64,000 bases of DNA, from NCBI RefSeq assembly GCF_036850765.1, contig NC_089494.1:1116001-1180000 (forward strand), given 5' to 3'. A program made the translations under genes and the position numbers. The notes under the pieces are model-generated. The model ran no database searches and was not told the origin of the DNA. It saw nothing but the letters and a program-made list of their open reading frames with translations. This document shows, in pieces, positions 56,801 through 64,000 of the stretch (positions within the stretch are counted from its first letter, which is position 1; the number at the start of each line of letters is the position of its first letter). This DNA is from Saccopteryx bilineata. Lineage: Eukaryota; Chordata; Mammalia; Chiroptera; Emballonuridae.

Positions 56801-59800
56801 GACGTGCACAGACAGGGCAAGGTGGGCCGTCGGCCACGCGGAAGCGGGACGCTGGGGGACCCGGGGGTCACTCTGTAGACAGTGTCATCGTTTAGTTCAG
56901 AATTTCACTTGTCCTTAAAGAGGCTGAGTGACGCTTTGTGCGCCCGGGACAAGCCCGGCTCAGCAGAGCATGGTGGGGGGGGGGTGGTGCACGCACACTC
57001 CACGCTGGAGGGGGTCACGGGAGGCCGCCTCAGACCCACGGTCGGGGAGCACATCTGTGTGTGAGCTTGCACCCGAGGGACCCGTGGCCCCACCCAGTGG
57101 GGCAGGTGGCAGGCCTCTGGGCACTTGGGGGAGGGGCTTGGGTCCAGGGCCTGAGCCCTCCATCTGCACACAGCTGGACCTGCTGCCTTCAAGCCTGAAG
57201 CTCAGCAACGAGGTGGGCCCACCCCCCGCCTACTACGGCATGCACACGTCTGTCCCCGACGAGGGGGGCAGGACGGCCCTGCACGTGGCCTGCGAGCGGG
57301 AGGACAACCACAGGGTGAGCGGGCCTCCCCCGGCGGGCGCTGCGTGTGCTGGGGTGCGTGTGCCCTGGGTGTGCACGCCCGAGTGCATTTACACGAGTGT
57401 GCACGTGTGTTTTCCCATGTGTGCACACATAACTATGTATGTGAGCATGTCTGTGTGAGTTGTACTTATAGTTCAGTACACATGTGGATATGTGTGCATG
57501 TGTGTGCACGTGCTTGGACGGCTTGTGCGCACCTGTGTGTCTCTGGGTGTGTCGAGGGCAGGGCTGAGAGCCAGCAACCATGTGGGGGCCGGGACAGCTA
57601 GGGAGACAGCTAAGGGGACAGCTGGAGGGACAGCTAGGGGGACAGCTAGGGGGACAGCTAAGGGGACAGCTAGGGGGACAGCTAGGGGGACAGCTAAGGG
57701 GACAGCTAGGGGGACAGCTAAGGGGACAGCTAGGGGGACAGCTAGGGGGACAGCTAAGGGGACAGCTAGGGGGACAGCTAAGGGGACAGCTAAGGGGACA
57801 GCTGGGGGACAGCTAGGGGGACAGCTAGGGGGAGAGTGAGGGGGACAGCTAAGGGGACAGCTAGGGGGACAGCTAAGGGGACAGCTAGGGGGACAGCTAA
57901 GGAGACGGGTGTCGGCCGCCGGCCATCCTGCCCGAGTGGGTTCAGAACAGACAGGATGGGTCACACCCACAGTGACATCGAGTCTACTAAGTTAAAACAC
58001 AGCAGAGAATGTCCAGGGCGTTGCCTGTGACGCATGTGAGGAAGTATGGTTTTGGAACGTGTTTCAGGGAAACCCAACCACACACATGCCTGCGTCCACT
58101 TGGGTTGCAGTGTGACGTCACTTTCTCTATGTGGGTCTGCTCAGACACCGCTGAGCGTGGCTGTCCTGTGCTGAGGCTGTCCTGTGCTCCTCACGGCACT
58201 TGGGCTCCGTTCTCAGCAGTGTTGGGGTCCTGCAGGGCCCTGGGCAGTGGTCTAGGACTCCGTTCTCAGCAGTGTGCACACCCTGCAGGGCCCGGGCAGT
58301 GGTCTAGGGCTCTGTTCTCAGCAGTGAGCACACCCTGCAGGCCCCGGGCAGTGGTCTAGGACTCTGTTCTCAGCAGTGCACACCCTGCAGGCCCCGGGCA
58401 GTGGTCTAGGGCTCTGTTCTCAGCAGTGTACACACCCTGCAGGGCCCGGGCAGTGGTCTAGGACTCTGTTCTCAGCAGTGTACACACCCTGCAGGGCCCG
58501 GGCAGTGGTCTAGGGCTCTGTTCTCAGCAGTGTACACACCCTGCAGGGCCCGGGCAGTGGTCTAGGGCTCTGTTCTCAGCAGTGTACACACCCTGCAGGG
58601 CCCGGGCAGTGGTCCTCGGACTCTGTTCTCAGCAGTGTACACACCCTGCAGGCCCCGGGCAGTGGTCTAGGACTCTGTTCTCAGCAGTGTGCACACCCTG
58701 CAGGGCCCGGGCAGTGGTCCTCGAACTCTGTTCTCAGCAGTGCACACACCCTGCAGGGCCCGGGCAGTGGTCTAGGGCTCTGTTCTCAGCAGTGTGCACA
58801 CCCTGCAGGCCCCGGGCAGTGGTCCTCGGACTCTGTTCTCAGCAGTGTACACACCCTGCAGGGCCCGGGCAGTGGTCTAGGGCTCTGTTCTCAACAGTGT
58901 GCACACCCTGCAGGGCCCGGGCAGTGGTCTAGGACTCTGTTCTCAGCAGTGCGCACACCCTGCAGGCCCCGGGCAGTGGTCTAGGACTCTGTTCTCAGCA
59001 GTGTGCACACCCTGCAGGGCCCGGGCAGTGGTCCTCGGACTCTGTTCCCAGCAGTGTGCACACCCTGCAGGGCCCAGGCAGTGGTCCTTGGACTCTGTTC
59101 TCAGCAGTGTGCACACCCTGCAGGGCCCGGGCAGTGGTCTAGGGCTTCGTTCTCAGCAGTGTGCACACCCTGCAGGGCTTGGGCAGTGGTCTAGGACTCT
59201 GTTCTCAGCAGTGCGCACACCCTGCAGGGCCCGGGCAGTGGTCTAGGACTCTGTTCTCAGCAGTGCACACACCCTGCAGGCCCCGGGCAGTGGTCTAGGA
59301 CTCTGTTCTCAGCAGTGTGCACACCCTGCAGGGCCCGGGCAGTGGTCCTCGGACTCTGTTCCCAGCAGTGTGCACACCCTGCAGGGCCCGGGCAGTGGTC
59401 CTTGGACTCTGTTCTCAGCAGTGCACACCCTGCAGGGCCCGGGCAGTGGTCTAGGACTCTGTTCTCAGCAGTGTGCACACCCTGCAGGGCCCGGGCAGTG
59501 GTCTAGGACTCTGTTCTCAGCAGTGTGCACACCCTGCAGGGCCCGGGCAGTGGTCTAGGACTCTGTTCTCAGCAGTGTGCACACCCTGCAGGGCCCGGGC
59601 AGTGGTCCTTGGACTCTGTTCTCAGCAGTGTGCACACCCTGCAGGGCCCGGGCAGTGGTCTAGGACTCTGTTCTCAGCAGTGTGCACACCCTGCAGGGCC
59701 CGGGCAGTGGTCTAGGGCTTCGTTCTCAGCAGTGTGCACACCCTGCAGGGCTTGGGCAGTGGTCTAGGACTCTGTTCTCAGCAGTGTGCACACCCTGCAG

Positions 59801-62800
59801 GGCCCGGGCAGTGGTCTAGGACTCTGTTCTCAGCAGTGTGCACACCCTGCAGGGCCCGGGCAGTGGTCTAGGGCTTCGTTCTCAGCAGTGTGCACACCCT
59901 GCAGGGCTTGGGCAGTGGTCTAGGACTCTGTTCTCAGCAGTGTGCACACCCTGCAGGGCCCGGGCAGTGGTCTAGGGCTTCGTTCTCAGCAGTGTGCACA
60001 CCCTGCAGGGCCCGGGCAGTGGTCTAGGACTCTGTTCTCAGCAGTGCGCACACCCTGCAGGGCCCGGGCAGTGGTCTAGGACTCTGTTCTCAGCAGTGCA
60101 CACACCCTGCAGGCCCCGGGCAGCGGTCTAGGACTCTGTTCTCAGCAGTGTGCACACCCTGCAGGCCCCGGGCAGTGGTCTAGGACTCTGTTCTCAGCAG
60201 TGTGCACACCCTGCAGGGCCCGGGCAGTGGTCCTTGGACTCTGTTCTCAGCAGTGTGCACACCCTGCAGGGCCCGGGCAGTGGTCTAGGGCTTCGTTCTC
60301 AGCAGTGTGCACACCCTGCAGGGCCTGGGCAGTGGTCCTCGGACTCTGTTCCCAGCAGTGTGCACACCCTGCAGGGCCCGGGCAGTGGTCTAGGGCTCTG
60401 TTCTCAGCAGTGTACACACCCTGCAGGGCCCGGGCAGTAGTCCTCGGACTCTGTTCCCAGCAGTGTGCACACCCTGCAGGGCCCAGGCAGTGGTCTAGGG
60501 CTCTGTTCTCAGCAGTGCACACACCCTGCAGGGCCCCGGCAGTGGTCTAGGGCTCTGTTCTCAGCAGTGTGCACACCCTGCAGGCCCCGGGCAGTGGTCT
60601 AGGGCTCTGTTCTCAGCAGTGTGCACACCCTGCAGGGCCCGGGCAGTGGTCTAGGACTTTGTTCTTAGCAGTGTGCACACCCTGCAGGGCCCGGGCAGTG
60701 GTCTAGGACTCTGTTCTCAGCAGTGTGCACACCCTGCAGGGCCCGGGCAGTGGTCTAGGACTTTGTTCTCAGCAGTGTGTACACCCTGCAGGCCCCGGGC
60801 AGTGGTCTAGGACTCTGTTCTCAGCAGTGTGCACACCCTGCAGGGCCCGGGCAGTGGTCTAGGACTCTGTTCTCAGCAGTGTGCACACCCTGCAGGGCCT
60901 GGGCAGTGGTCTAGGACTCTGTTCTCAGCAGTGTGCACACCCTGCAGGGCCCGGGCAGTGGTCCTTGGACCCTGTTCTCAGCAGTGTGCACACCCTGCAG
61001 GGCCCGGGCAGTGGTCTAGGACTCTGTTCTCAGCAGTGTGCACACCCTGCAGGGCCCGGGCAGTGGTCTAGGACTTTGTTCTCAGCAGTGTGTACACCCT
61101 GCAGGCCCCGGGCAGTGGTCTAGGACTCTGTTCTCAGCAGTGTGCATACCCTGCAGGGCCCGGGCAGTGGTCCTTGGACCCTGTTCTCAGCAGTGTGCAC
61201 ACCCTGCAGGGCCCGGGCAGTGGTCTAGGACTTTGTTCTCAGCAGTGTACACACCCTGCAGGGCCCGGGCAGTGGTCTAGGGCTCCGTTCACAGCAGTGC
61301 GCACACTCTGCAGGGCCCGGGCAGTGGTCTAGGGCTCCGTTCTCAGCAGTGATCACACCTGCAGGGCCCGGGCAGTGGTCAAGGGCTCTGCAGAACCATG
61401 TCCTTCAGCGTTGGCATTGATTCCCAGCAAGAGGAAGCCGAATGACCACGGTGGGTGTGGGGGTAACTGGCTTTGTGTCAGAATGACCAGTGTAGCCCAG
61501 GCCAGAAAGGTGCTAAACCCATGGTAAACTGAGCCTCAGTTCACCGTCCTGTAGAATGACAGTGACCTCCGGCCTCCGCGGCTGTGGCACAGGCGGTCTG
61601 CTACTGCTCAGGGTGATGGTCATGCGTGCTGCTTGGACACGAGACTGTGAGGACCTGTGTGAGGCTGGTGCCCAGCGAAGCCGGCCGGGCGGAGGTGGGC
61701 GGCACCCCCAGGCCTCCCTGCTTCAGGGCAGCCCTCTTGTGAGGGCCTCCTTGGGCCCGGGGCTCCGCCCTGACCGGATCCTGCTGAGGGTGCCCTGCGG
61801 CCTTGTTAGCCGCGGGGACAAGCAGGGCTCCAAGAGGCTGGCCGGCCAGGCCCCCAGCCAGCAAGTACGAGGCCCGGGCTTTGAACACAGCACTTTGCAG
61901 CTCACACACCTGTGTCTATTGTACAGATCTCAGATTCGGAAAAGCTGTGGGGCAGCGAAGTTAAGAGAAGCAGCAGCCACATCATCATTAGGTGGAGGAG
62001 GGGAGGCTAGTGTGACTCCCAGGGCTGCCGTGGTCCAGCCATCCCGTCTGCATTCCCCTGGGAAGCTTTCCCGGGAGCCCCTCCGCGGACGTCACCTGGC
62101 ACTGTGTTGGCCTGGCCAGTGAGGCTGGGGCAGGGGAGTGGGCGGGGAGGGCAGCTGCCTGGGCCTGAGAGCTCTCCTGGGAGAAACGGGAGGGGAAATC
62201 GCGGTGCCCCAGGGGGGGAGGGCAGGGCGGGCGTGACAGCCCTTCCTGCGCAGACGCCATAGCCCTTCCTGCGCAGAACGCCCCCTCTCAGCCTGGTTGG
62301 GCTCCCTCCTCTCGCCGTGTCCTGGGGGACCCTGTGCAGAACGCCCCCTCTCAGCCTGGTTGGGCTCCCTCCTCTCGCCGTGTCCTGGGGGACCCTGTGC
62401 AGAACGCCCCCTCTCAGCCTGGCTGGGCCTCCTCCTCTCGCCGTGTCCTGGGGGACCCTGTGCAGAACGCCCCCTCTCAGCCTGGCTGGGCCTCCTCCTC
62501 TCGCCGTGTCCTGGGGGACCCTGTGCAGAACGCCCCCTCTCAGCCTGGCTGGGCTCCCTCCTCTCGTCGTGTCCTGGGGGACCCTGAGCAGCACGCCCCC
62601 TCTCAGCCTGGCTGGGCTCCCTCCTCTCGTCGTGTCCTGGGGGACCCTGTGCAGAACGCCCCCTCTCAGCCTGGCTGGGCTCCCTCCTCTCGCCGTGTCC
62701 TGGGGGACCCTGTGCAGCATGCCCCCTCTCAGCCTGGCTGGGCTCCCTCCTCTCGCCGTGTCCTGGGGGACCCTGTGCAGAACGCCCCCTCTCAGCCTGG

Positions 62801-63436
62801 CTGGGCTCCCTCCTCTCGTCGTGTCCTGGGGGACCCTGAGCAGCACGCCCCCTCTCAGCCTGGCTGGGCTCCCCCCTCTCGCCGTGTCCTGGGGGACCCT
62901 GTCCCTGAGCAGAAAGCCCCCTCTCAGCCTGGCTGGGCTTCCTCCTCTCGCGGTGTCCTGGGGGACCCTGAGCCCCGATGAAGTTCCCGTCTCCCCGGCC
63001 GTTCTCCCTCACGCCTGCTGCGACAGTCGTAGGGTCCTGCCTCTCCCTTTCCCTATGACAACAAGTTCTCGATCAACTCACACATCACTTGTCCTTCCTG
63101 GCTGTCATCGGAAATGATGAAGGTTTAGAAAACAGCTCTGTTTGAAGATCGAGCTACTCACCCGCCCACCCACCATTCTTCTACCCAGAGCTCGGAGCTC
63201 TCTGTGCCCGGCAAGGTGCTGGGTGGGGGGACAGCAGTGGATGTCAGGGCCTCTGAAGTCATGTCCACGCCGGGCGCTCCAGGGACGTGGGCCCCTAACC
63301 TGCCGTCCTCCTGCCTTTCCCCATCCAGTGTGCCAGGGACATTGTCCAGCTCCTCCTCTCCCACCAAGCGAACACCAGCCTGCTGTGGAGTGGCCACTCC
63401 CCGCTCTCCCTGTCCATCGTGAGTGGGAACGACCTG
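35897..63436 (+). CDS. ANKMY1: Ankyrin repeat and MYND domain containing 1, exons up to the ankyrin region (3' partial)
   Basis: Likely scaffold protein. Coding exons: 35897-36027 (ATG at 35897; exon begins 35880), 37336-37555, 39230-39373, 42924-43399, 45229-45445, 45816-45980, 49102-49499, 51512-51683, 56681-56821, 57174-57314 and 63329-63436. All borders are AG/GT and all phases fit, giving 771 codons without a stop (human about 941 aa). Order of parts: an acidic N-terminus with a run of about 13 Glu; MORN repeats ([55 protein letters not shown]); a linker ([15 protein letters not shown]); ankyrin units ([83 protein letters not shown]), split by a Ser/Pro-rich insert in the exon at 49102. 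The MYND zinc finger must lie beyond 64000. The first exon is noncoding. Confidence 0.95.
36161..36550 (+). mobile_element. tRNA-derived SINE (GGCCCTGGCCGGTTGG type) in ANKMY1 intron
   Basis: Full-length copy with intact A and B boxes and a tail that becomes (AAC)n. The perfect 10-bp target duplication ctagtctctg lies at 36151-36160 and 36551-36560. It is in the same orientation as the gene. Confidence 0.95.
37131..37245 (+). repeat. MIR fragment in ANKMY1 intron
   Basis: 'gctgtgtgaccccaggcaac' ... 'ctctgcctcagtttcccttt' ... 'gttgttgggagggtgaa' is the MIR core and 3' part, lying about 90 bases before the acceptor of the exon at 37336. Confidence 0.75.
37357..37402 (+). repeat. (GAG)n microsatellite coding for poly-Glu in ANKMY1
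   Basis: A GAG/GAA trinucleotide run inside the coding exon at 37336-37555 gives LEEK followed by about 13 consecutive Glu, then SED. Such pure codon runs are prone to length polymorphism. Confidence 0.93.
40113..40496 (+). mobile_element. tRNA-derived SINE (GGCCCTGGCCGGTTGG type) at an LTR edge
   Basis: Full-length copy with a partly duplicated GGGCAGAGCGTCGCCCCCTG block and a shortened 3' part. The target duplication aaagtaaacactgcag lies at 40097-40112 and 40498-40513. The right copy of the duplication overlaps the first bases of the solo LTR that begins at 40509. Confidence 0.93.
40509..41239 (+). mobile_element. Solo LTR of an endogenous retrovirus (copy B) in ANKMY1 intron
   Basis: About 730 bp, same family as copies A and C. 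It shows three close CCAAT-type boxes ('ccaatcagagcagctccatt', 'gaccaatcaggacagtgtc', 'ggaccaatcaaactac'), 'catttgcatgaggatggacc', a TATA-like region ('gttatatcagcc') and AATAAA in 'catcaaataaagttttc', with a TG...CA frame. It has the same orientation as ANKMY1. No internal retroviral genes flank it. Confidence 0.85.
42093..42461 (-). mobile_element. tRNA-derived SINE (GGCCCTGGCCGGTTGG type), reversed
   Basis: Reverse-orientation full-length copy; the B box reads GGGAATCGAACCC on plus. The 10-bp target duplication gaattgctgc lies at 42083-42092 and 42462-42471. It lies in the ANKMY1 intron before the exon at 42924. Confidence 0.95.
42505..42530. repeat. (CTC)n microsatellite
   Basis: A run of about eight CTC/CCT trinucleotides in an ANKMY1 intron. 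Confidence 0.85.
43877..44210 (-). mobile_element. tRNA-derived SINE (CCTGACCAGGCGGTGG type), reversed
   Basis: Full-length reverse copy ending 'tgccaccacctggtcaggcc'. The target duplication ctgccataatgtctt lies at 43862-43876 and 44210-44224. Intronic in ANKMY1. Confidence 0.95.
47476..47668 (-). mobile_element. tRNA-derived SINE (CCTGACCTGTGGTGG type), reversed
   Basis: Reverse copy of the short subfamily seen at 23487, with 'gcaggaagcatcaactccca' and 'gcgccaccacaggtcaggc'. Imperfect flanks 'ttgatatac' on both sides suggest the target duplication. Confidence 0.9.
47720..48448 (+). mobile_element. Solo LTR of an endogenous retrovirus (copy C) in ANKMY1 intron
   Basis: About 729 bp, third copy of the same LTR family, with CCAAT-type boxes ('gaccaatcaggacagtgtct', 'tggaccaatcaaaactgc'), a good TATA region ('gtctatataagccagctcc') and the terminal 'aaactggggatgccagttg'. 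The poly(A) signal seen in copy B is degraded here. Same orientation as the gene; no internal retroviral sequence. Confidence 0.85.
48605..48938 (-). mobile_element. tRNA-derived SINE (CCTGACCAGGCGGTGG type), reversed
   Basis: Full-length reverse copy ending 'gcgccaccgcctggtcag'. Related flanks ('tttctgtgggtt' and 'ttctctgggtt') hint at a degraded target duplication. Intronic in ANKMY1. Confidence 0.92.
49779..50954. mobile_element. hAT-Charlie-like DNA transposon remnant, SINE-interrupted
   Basis: The left end CAGCGGTTCTCAAA and the right end TTTGAGAACCGCTG are exact reverse complements over 14 bases, about 1.18 kb apart, typical of Charlie-group elements. A SINE (49930-50255) lies inside. 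No transposase frame is intact. Confidence 0.75.
49930..50255 (-). mobile_element. tRNA-derived SINE (CCTGACCAGGCGGTGG type), nested and reversed
   Basis: Reverse copy ending 'gcgccaccgcctggtcagg', inside the Charlie-like element and therefore younger than it. It is more diverged than its sisters and has a G-rich insertion near 50057. Confidence 0.9.
51690..52492. repeat. 54-55-bp minisatellite in ANKMY1 intron
   Basis: About 15 copies of a G-rich unit containing GGCAGGGTGGGAGGGGCCCC and GACCGAAGGGGCAGACAGGC. Some units lack the GCCCCGCGGC block and are shorter. It begins within a few bases of the donor of the ankyrin exon 51512-51683. Confidence 0.95.
52803..53134 (-). mobile_element. tRNA-derived SINE (CCTGACCAGGCGGTGG type), reversed
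   Basis: Full-length reverse copy between two minisatellites, ending 'ctgtgccaccgcctggtca'. Flanks 'tgacagctttttt' and 'tgacacctttttaa' look like a degraded target duplication. Confidence 0.93.
53823..56665. repeat. 63-bp minisatellite, about 45 copies, in ANKMY1 intron
   Basis: A 2.8-kb array of a unit starting CTCACCGGGCACTGTGCCCT, then CACCCTGGACAGGCCCTCTC and CGCCTGTGCACCATGGGGAG. Some units lose 'ca' before 'catgggg'. 63 is divisible by three, so both strands show very long open frames (over 1,000 codons on plus); these are repeat artefacts. The array ends about 15 bases before the acceptor of exon 56681. Confidence 0.97.
57588..57905. repeat. 12-bp minisatellite in ANKMY1 intron
   Basis: About 26 copies of GGGACAGCTAGG or GGGACAGCTAAG. 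One copy near 57800 is a base short, which shifts the phase of the artificial open frames. Confidence 0.95.
58195..61385. repeat. 52-bp minisatellite, about 61 copies, in ANKMY1 intron
   Basis: A 3.2-kb array of a unit made of GTGTGCACACCCTGCAGGGC, CCGGGCAGTGGTCTAGGACT and CTGTTCTCAGCA. Variants such as 'ggtcctcggactc' and 'ggtctagggcttc' recur in blocks, indicating higher-order amplification. It fills much of the intron between exons 57174-57314 and 63329-63436. Confidence 0.97.
62250..62985. repeat. 63-bp minisatellite, about 11 copies, in ANKMY1 intron
   Basis: Unit of CCTGTGCAGAACGCCCCCTC, TCAGCCTGGCTGGGCTCCCT, CCTCTCGCCG and TGTCCTGGGGGAC. It is unrelated in sequence to the 63-bp array at 53823. 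The later copies carry 'cctgagcagcacg' variants. Confidence 0.95.
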
Positions 63437-63737
63437 GTGAGCACGTGCTGAACCCCGGGTGGGGCACCTGTGCTGTTTCTCCCCCAGGGCCCCTCCCGGT
63501 CACTGGTCGGGCTCTGCTGTTGTTGGCAGTGGCCCAGAGGCAGCATGTTGTGAAGGGTGTGGATCCCCTCCCATGGGGATGGTGCCCCTTAGGGAGAGAA
63601 GTGAGCAGGGAGGTGAGGGTTCAACTGGGTGGATGCTCCCTCACAGGGTACGGATCAGAGCCCTGCCCCTCCCAGGATGCTTTCCTCAGTGCTGCGGGGG
63701 AGGGACATCGGCTGGGTCCCACCCCCTGCTGCCGCCA

Positions 63738-64000
63738 AGGGTGTTTATCCATCATCCATCCATCCACCCATCTACCCACCCATTTACCCACCCACCCAGC
63801 TACCCACCTACCCACCTCTTTACCCACCTATTCATCCATCCACCCATTCATCTATCCATCATCCATCCATTCACCTATTCATCCATCCACCCACCATTTA
63901 TCCATCATCCATCCATCCATCCATCCACCTACCCACTCATCCATCCATCCACCTACCCACTCATACATCCATCATCCATCCACCATCCATCCATCCATCT
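63738..64000. repeat. (ATCC)n-type simple repeat at window end
   Basis: Imperfect CCATCCATCCAC / CCACCTACCCAC tetranucleotide array in the ANKMY1 intron, running into the end of the window. Confidence 0.93.

Noticed and set aside
53572..56895. Open frame of about 1,100 codons on the plus strand, and long ones on the minus strand
   Set aside because: It is the 63-bp tandem array read in a frame without stops. The repeat lies inside an ANKMY1 intron, and the long frame is not in phase with the following exon.
58195..61385. A CRISPR-like array of regular repeats
   Set aside because: The units are contiguous tandem copies without unique spacers, in a mammalian intron.
62007..63117. Open frames of 215-306 codons on both strands
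   Set aside because: Explained by the 11-copy 63-bp array.

Overview
This is vertebrate nuclear DNA, with split genes, GT/AG introns, CpG-rich promoters and interspersed repeats. Four protein-coding genes can be read: CAPN10 (minus strand, 5' half only, running off the left edge), RNPEPL1 (minus, complete), DUSP28 (minus, complete) and ANKMY1 (plus, running off the right edge). From memory this is the gene order of human chromosome 2q37.3 (ANKMY1-DUSP28-RNPEPL1-CAPN10). The tRNA-derived SINEs have a 'CCTGACCAGGCGGTGGCGCA' type or a 'GGCCCTGGCCGGTTGGCTCA' type head and point to a bat. They do not look like the vespertilionid Ves or rhinolophid RHIN families I remember, and an emballonurid-like bat is my weak guess. 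The species cannot be fixed from the sequence.

Layout. 1-7000: CAPN10 exons 5 to 1, with two minisatellites in its introns. 7001-7560: GC-rich CAPN10 promoter with a consensus RFX X-box. 7561-16118: gene-free spacer with SINEs, a MIR remnant and a 601-bp Tc1/mariner-type element with long inverted repeats. 16119-26482: RNPEPL1, 11 coding exons joining to an open frame of 718 aa with the M1 zinc site; its introns hold minisatellites and a hAT-type element that received a SINE. 26483-31276: promoter, old repeats and a solo LTR. 31277-31927: DUSP28, two coding exons, 170 aa. 31928-35166: spacer with a hAT miniature element, an MLT1-like LTR and a MIR. 35167-64000: ANKMY1, a noncoding first exon and 11 coding exons (771 codons) covering a poly-Glu segment, MORN repeats and ankyrin repeats; the C-terminal MYND finger would lie beyond the window.

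The most striking non-genic feature is tandem repetition. Roughly 8 kb of the last 12.5 kb of the window is minisatellite inside ANKMY1 introns, with unit lengths near 54, 63, 12, 52 and 63 bp. Several arrays have units divisible by three and therefore give long spurious open frames on both strands; these are not genes.

The genes are not an operon. CAPN10 encodes a non-classical calpain protease, RNPEPL1 an M1 aminopeptidase, DUSP28 an atypical dual-specificity phosphatase and ANKMY1 a MORN/ankyrin/MYND scaffold. They are linked by conserved position. I found no RNA gene, CRISPR array or bacterial or viral coding region, and no clearly new biological system. The best leads are the arrays beside splice sites, the X-boxes and the transposon set.
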